Shown here in pieces: positions 61,336 to 64,000 of a stretch of DNA of 64,000 nucleotides. The notes under the pieces are model-generated. The model saw only the letters and a program-made list of their open reading frames with translations, ran no database searches and was not told the DNA's origin. Every line of letters begins with the position of its first letter. Positions within the stretch are counted from its first letter, which is position 1. A program made the translations under genes and the position numbers. The DNA lies in the NCBI GenBank assembly GCA_905235305.1, contig CAJOLC010000011.1, positions 37,147 to 101,146 of the forward strand, read 5' to 3'. Source of the stretch: an uncultured Bacteroidaceae bacterium (GTDB lineage Bacteria > Bacteroidota > Bacteroidia > Bacteroidales > Bacteroidaceae).

Positions 61336-62446
61336 GCAATACCAAAGTGGCGACGGCGGACATGGCTTCGCAGCACAGAGCGCCAATACGGGGCACTATG
61401 CTCAGCTCAATACCTACGACTATCTGGCTGATGTGCCTGGCAACAACGAGACGACGGACCTCGTCGAGGTGCAGTTCAAGAATACGCGAAAGGCTTATTA
61501 CCACAACCCCGACAAACTGCCGCTCAAGAAGGGCGACGTAGTGGCTGTCGAGGCAAACCCCGGGCACGACATCGGCGTAGTATCGTTGACGGGCAAGCTC
61601 GTAACCCTGCAGATGAAGCACGCAAACCTGAAGCCGAACGAGGAGATACGCAAGATCTACCGCCTGGCTCGCGAGAACGACATGGAGCGCTATGCCGAGG
61701 CAAAGGCCCGCGAACACGACACGATGATTCAGAGTCGCCAGATTGCGAAGGACCTTGGCCTTGAGATGAAGATAGGCGACGTGGAATATCAAGGCGATGG
61801 AGGCAAGGCCATTTTCTATTACATTGCCGATGGCCGCGTCGACTTCCGCCAACTCATCAAGGTTCTGGCAGACGCCTTCCACGTCCGCATCGAGATGAAG
61901 CAGATCGGGGCAAGGCAAGAGGCTGGTCGCATCGGCGGTTTCGGTCCCTGCGGACGCGAGCTGTGTTGTGCCGGATGGATGAAGAACTTCCAGAGCGTAG
62001 GCACGGGAGCGGCACGCTTCCAGGACTTGAGTCTCAACCCGCAGAAGCTTGCAGGGCAGTGCGCAAAGCTGAAGTGCTGCATGAACTACGAGGTCGACCA
62101 GTACGTCGAGGCATCCCGCAAACTGCCGCCACGCGACATGATTCTCTACACGCAGGACTCTGAATACTTCCACTTCAAGGCAGACATCCTGTCCGGACAG
62201 GTCACTTACTCCACCGACAAGCGCAACGCAGCCAACCTCGTCACCATCAGCGCCGAGCGTGCCAACGCCATCATCGAGATGAACAAGCGCGGCGAGAAAC
62301 CTGTCTCTCTGGAGGAGGGCGGACACAAAGAGCCGGAACGTCCCGTCGACCTCGCTACTCAGGAGGACGTGGGCCGCTTCGACAAGAAGAAGCGCAAGAA
62401 GAAGCATAAGAACAAGTCGCATCATAATGACAAGCGTCCGGAATGA
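61328..62446 (+). CDS. ricT: PSP1/RicT family regulatory iron-sulfur subunit
   Basis: RIGGFGPCGRELCCAGWMKNF...LSLNPQKLAGQCAKLKCCMNYE. Confidence 0.9.
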   Translation: MDKQYQSGDGGHGFAAQSANTGHYAQLNTYDYLADVPGNNETTDLVEVQFKNTRKAYYHNPDKLPLKKGDVVAVEANPGHDIGVVSLTGKLVTLQMKHANLKPNEEIRKIYRLARENDMERYAEAKAREHDTMIQSRQIAKDLGLEMKIGDVEYQGDGGKAIFYYIADGRVDFRQLIKVLADAFHVRIEMKQIGARQEAGRIGGFGPCGRELCCAGWMKNFQSVGTGAARFQDLSLNPQKLAGQCAKLKCCMNYEVDQYVEASRKLPPRDMILYTQDSEYFHFKADILSGQVTYSTDKRNAANLVTISAERANAIIEMNKRGEKPVSLEEGGHKEPERPVDLATQEDVGRFDKKKRKKKHKNKSHHNDKRPE

Positions 62447-62901
62447 TGCACCGAGCTCTCCTCCTCCCCATAATCACCCTGACATTAGCTGCCTGCACCG
62501 AAGGCACGCTGCTGCACTGCTACAAGCCACTGCCTGCCGACGGCTGGGACAGGCGCGACACCATCTGCTTCGACGTGCCAGAAGCCGAGACGGACATCAG
62601 CGGGACGCTCTTCGTAGGACTCCGCACGACTGCGAACATCGGCATCCGTGACATAGTGATTGCCGTAGAGCAGACCGGCGAGACATTGAGCCGCAGCCGC
62701 GTGGACACGATTCGCTACGCCCTGACAGACGCCGAAGGCAAAGCCCTGACGGGGGGAGTCAACACGCACCAGTATGAGACTCAGCATATTCCATTCCACA
62801 TCCAGAAGGGACAAAGCTGCACTGTCCGCATCCATCACCTTATGACAAGAGAGGTGATTCCGGGCTTTACGGAGGTGGGCATCAGGATAAGCCAAGACTG
62901 A
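62443..62901 (+). CDS. gldH: Gliding motility lipoprotein GldH-like
   Basis: Lipobox LAACTEG; position directly after ricT as in many Bacteroidetes. Confidence 0.8.
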   Translation: MMHRALLLPIITLTLAACTEGTLLHCYKPLPADGWDRRDTICFDVPEAETDISGTLFVGLRTTANIGIRDIVIAVEQTGETLSRSRVDTIRYALTDAEGKALTGGVNTHQYETQHIPFHIQKGQSCTVRIHHLMTREVIPGFTEVGIRISQD

Positions 62902-63047
62902 CGTCAGCATGCCCCCGCCGAGGCATTAGTATTCCCCGGCCGATGCAATAGCATTCCCTGGCCTATGCAATAGTATTCCCTGGCCTATGCAATAGTATTC
63001 CCTGGCCTATGCAATAGTATTCCCCTGCAGAGGCACTTGCATACCCG
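62894..63047. repeat. About 6-7 x 22-bp tandem array (GGCCTATGCAATAGTATTCCCT)
   Basis: Core units at 62938, 62960, 62982 and 63004, each exactly 22 bp; degenerate flanking units at 62894, 62916 and 63026. Confidence 0.95.
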
Positions 63048-63081
63048 ATTCAACCCAAATCGGTCATTCTGTCCTTACAAC

Positions 63082-63127
63082 AAAAAGGAATCCCCGACAC
63101 ACACGCCGTGCATCGGGGATTCCTTTC
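63082..63127. terminator. Bidirectional terminator between convergent genes
   Basis: AAAAGGAATCCCCGA...TCGGGGATTCCTTT hairpin. Confidence 0.8.
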
Positions 63128-63151
63128 TTTAGCAGTTAGTTGAAGCTATTG

Positions 63152-63307
63152 TTACTCTTCGCCCCAGATATCCCAGGAAGCATTTTCCTTGGTCAAGGCA
63201 TTCCCGCCATTAACAGTATCTTCACTGATTGGCATGCTCAAAGCCAGAATCTGCATTGCCTGAGCCTCTTCCAGCTCAATAGCAGGACTGATATAAGTCT
63301 TCTTCAT
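63152..63307 (-). CDS. 51-aa small protein (below the ORF-track cutoff)
   Basis: Minus translation MKKTYISPAIELEEAQAMQILALSMPISEDTVNGGNALTKENASWDIWGEE*; resembles MKKxYxxP small proteins common in Prevotella-like genomes. Confidence 0.7.
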   Translation of the reverse strand: MKKTYISPAIELEEAQAMQILALSMPISEDTVNGGNALTKENASWDIWGEE

Positions 63308-63384
63308 CTTTATTATGTTTTATGTGTTGTTTATGGATTTCTGATTAGGATAAGCCCCCTCCGCAAGGGAGGGGACCGTATGAT

Positions 63385-64000
63385 TTACTTGAGAACCTTC
63401 TTGCCGCCCACGATGTTGATGCCGTTCTGCACCTTCTGGAGGCGCTGGCCAGCAAGGTTGTAGATGGGCTCATTAGAGTCCTTAACCTTAATGTCCTTAA
63501 TGCCAGTAGCGTCGTTGAACTCGAAGCCATAGAAGCCCTTGACATCGCTGCCGGCAATCTTCAGATAGCCCTTGCCTGCGGGGATGATGGTGGTCGGCTC
63601 TGCCTTGTAGAAGCCTACGCCATCTGCGCCGTTAGCCAGTATGTACTGTGTGCCATCGGCTGTGACACCACCTTCGCCTGTAGCAGCGATGAGCTCGTTG
63701 CCGGTCAGTGCGGGAGCTTCGTCTGTGTAGTATGGCAGCTTGTAGGAACCGGCAGCGCCCTTCATAACAACTGCACTGCCTACGGGAATCTTTGTTACCT
63801 GCGTCAGGTTAGCCCATCCTTCGGGAGCAATGCTTACGCTGTATGCTGTGAGTTCATCTTCGGCGAAGCTGCTCATGTCAATAGGCTGCTCCATGGGAAC
63901 GTAGGTTGCATAGCCGTCGCTGCCCATGTAGAACATCTCGGCGGTATTGTCCTTGCCTACGATGCAGAAGCCGAACACCATTGCCTTGCTGCCTCCGTTG
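63385..64000 (-). CDS. Partial secreted protein with C-terminal IYNLAGQRLQKVQNGINIVGGKKVLK motif
   Basis: Frame stays open to the window edge; C-terminal motif shared with 44845-45798. Confidence 0.7.
   Translation of the reverse strand, partial: NGGSKAMVFGFCIVGKDNTAEMFYMGSDGYATYVPMEQPIDMSSFAEDELTAYSVSIAPEGWANLTQVTKIPVGSAVVMKGAAGSYKLPYYTDEAPALTGNELIAATGEGGVTADGTQYILANGADGVGFYKAEPTTIIPAGKGYLKIAGSDVKGFYGFEFNDATGIKDIKVKDSNEPIYNLAGQRLQKVQNGINIVGGKKVLK

Noticed and set aside
1807-63047. CRISPR arrays
   Set aside because: The 22-bp units are directly contiguous with no unique spacers, and no cas genes are present.

Overview
64 kb of a Bacteroidales (Prevotellaceae-like) chromosome: TAnnTTTG -7 promoters, Bacteroidetes-type gene neighbourhoods, tmRNA with an ...NNYALAA tag. 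Main blocks: (i) tatA, a Tat-signal Gfo/Idh/MocA oxidoreductase, a DUF1080 protein, a sugar isomerase-like protein and tatC, with tatC apparently frameshifted at its N-terminus; (ii) an OmpA-family porin; (iii) iorAB, two paaK-like ligases, an aminotransferase and an ACT protein (arylacetate / aromatic amino acid cluster); (iv) folE, a SPOR protein, tpiA, a DoxX-like protein, DUF1599, glyA, pyrIB and a class A PBP; (v) a calpain-like (C2) secreted protease; (vi) an exopolysaccharide locus (Wzx, Wza/SLBB, Wzz, EpsG, many glycosyltransferases) split by ssrA; (vii) GH31, GH43, glmM-like, nagA, a Kv-type channel, aminopeptidase P, gamma-carbonic anhydrase, GH43, CotH, ugd, holB, ricT and gldH. The most unusual non-genic signal is a set of about 11 intergenic arrays of short, mostly imperfectly palindromic tandem repeats. 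They share an exact 22-bp period even though unit sequences differ between loci. Other notable points: two composite repeat elements with ATTGGTGTCCGG terminal inverted repeats, a 23-bp perfect inverted repeat, an orphan sRNA-like transcription unit, and a 51-aa ORF missed by the supplied ORF track. Everything is read by eye; no searches or folding were run.
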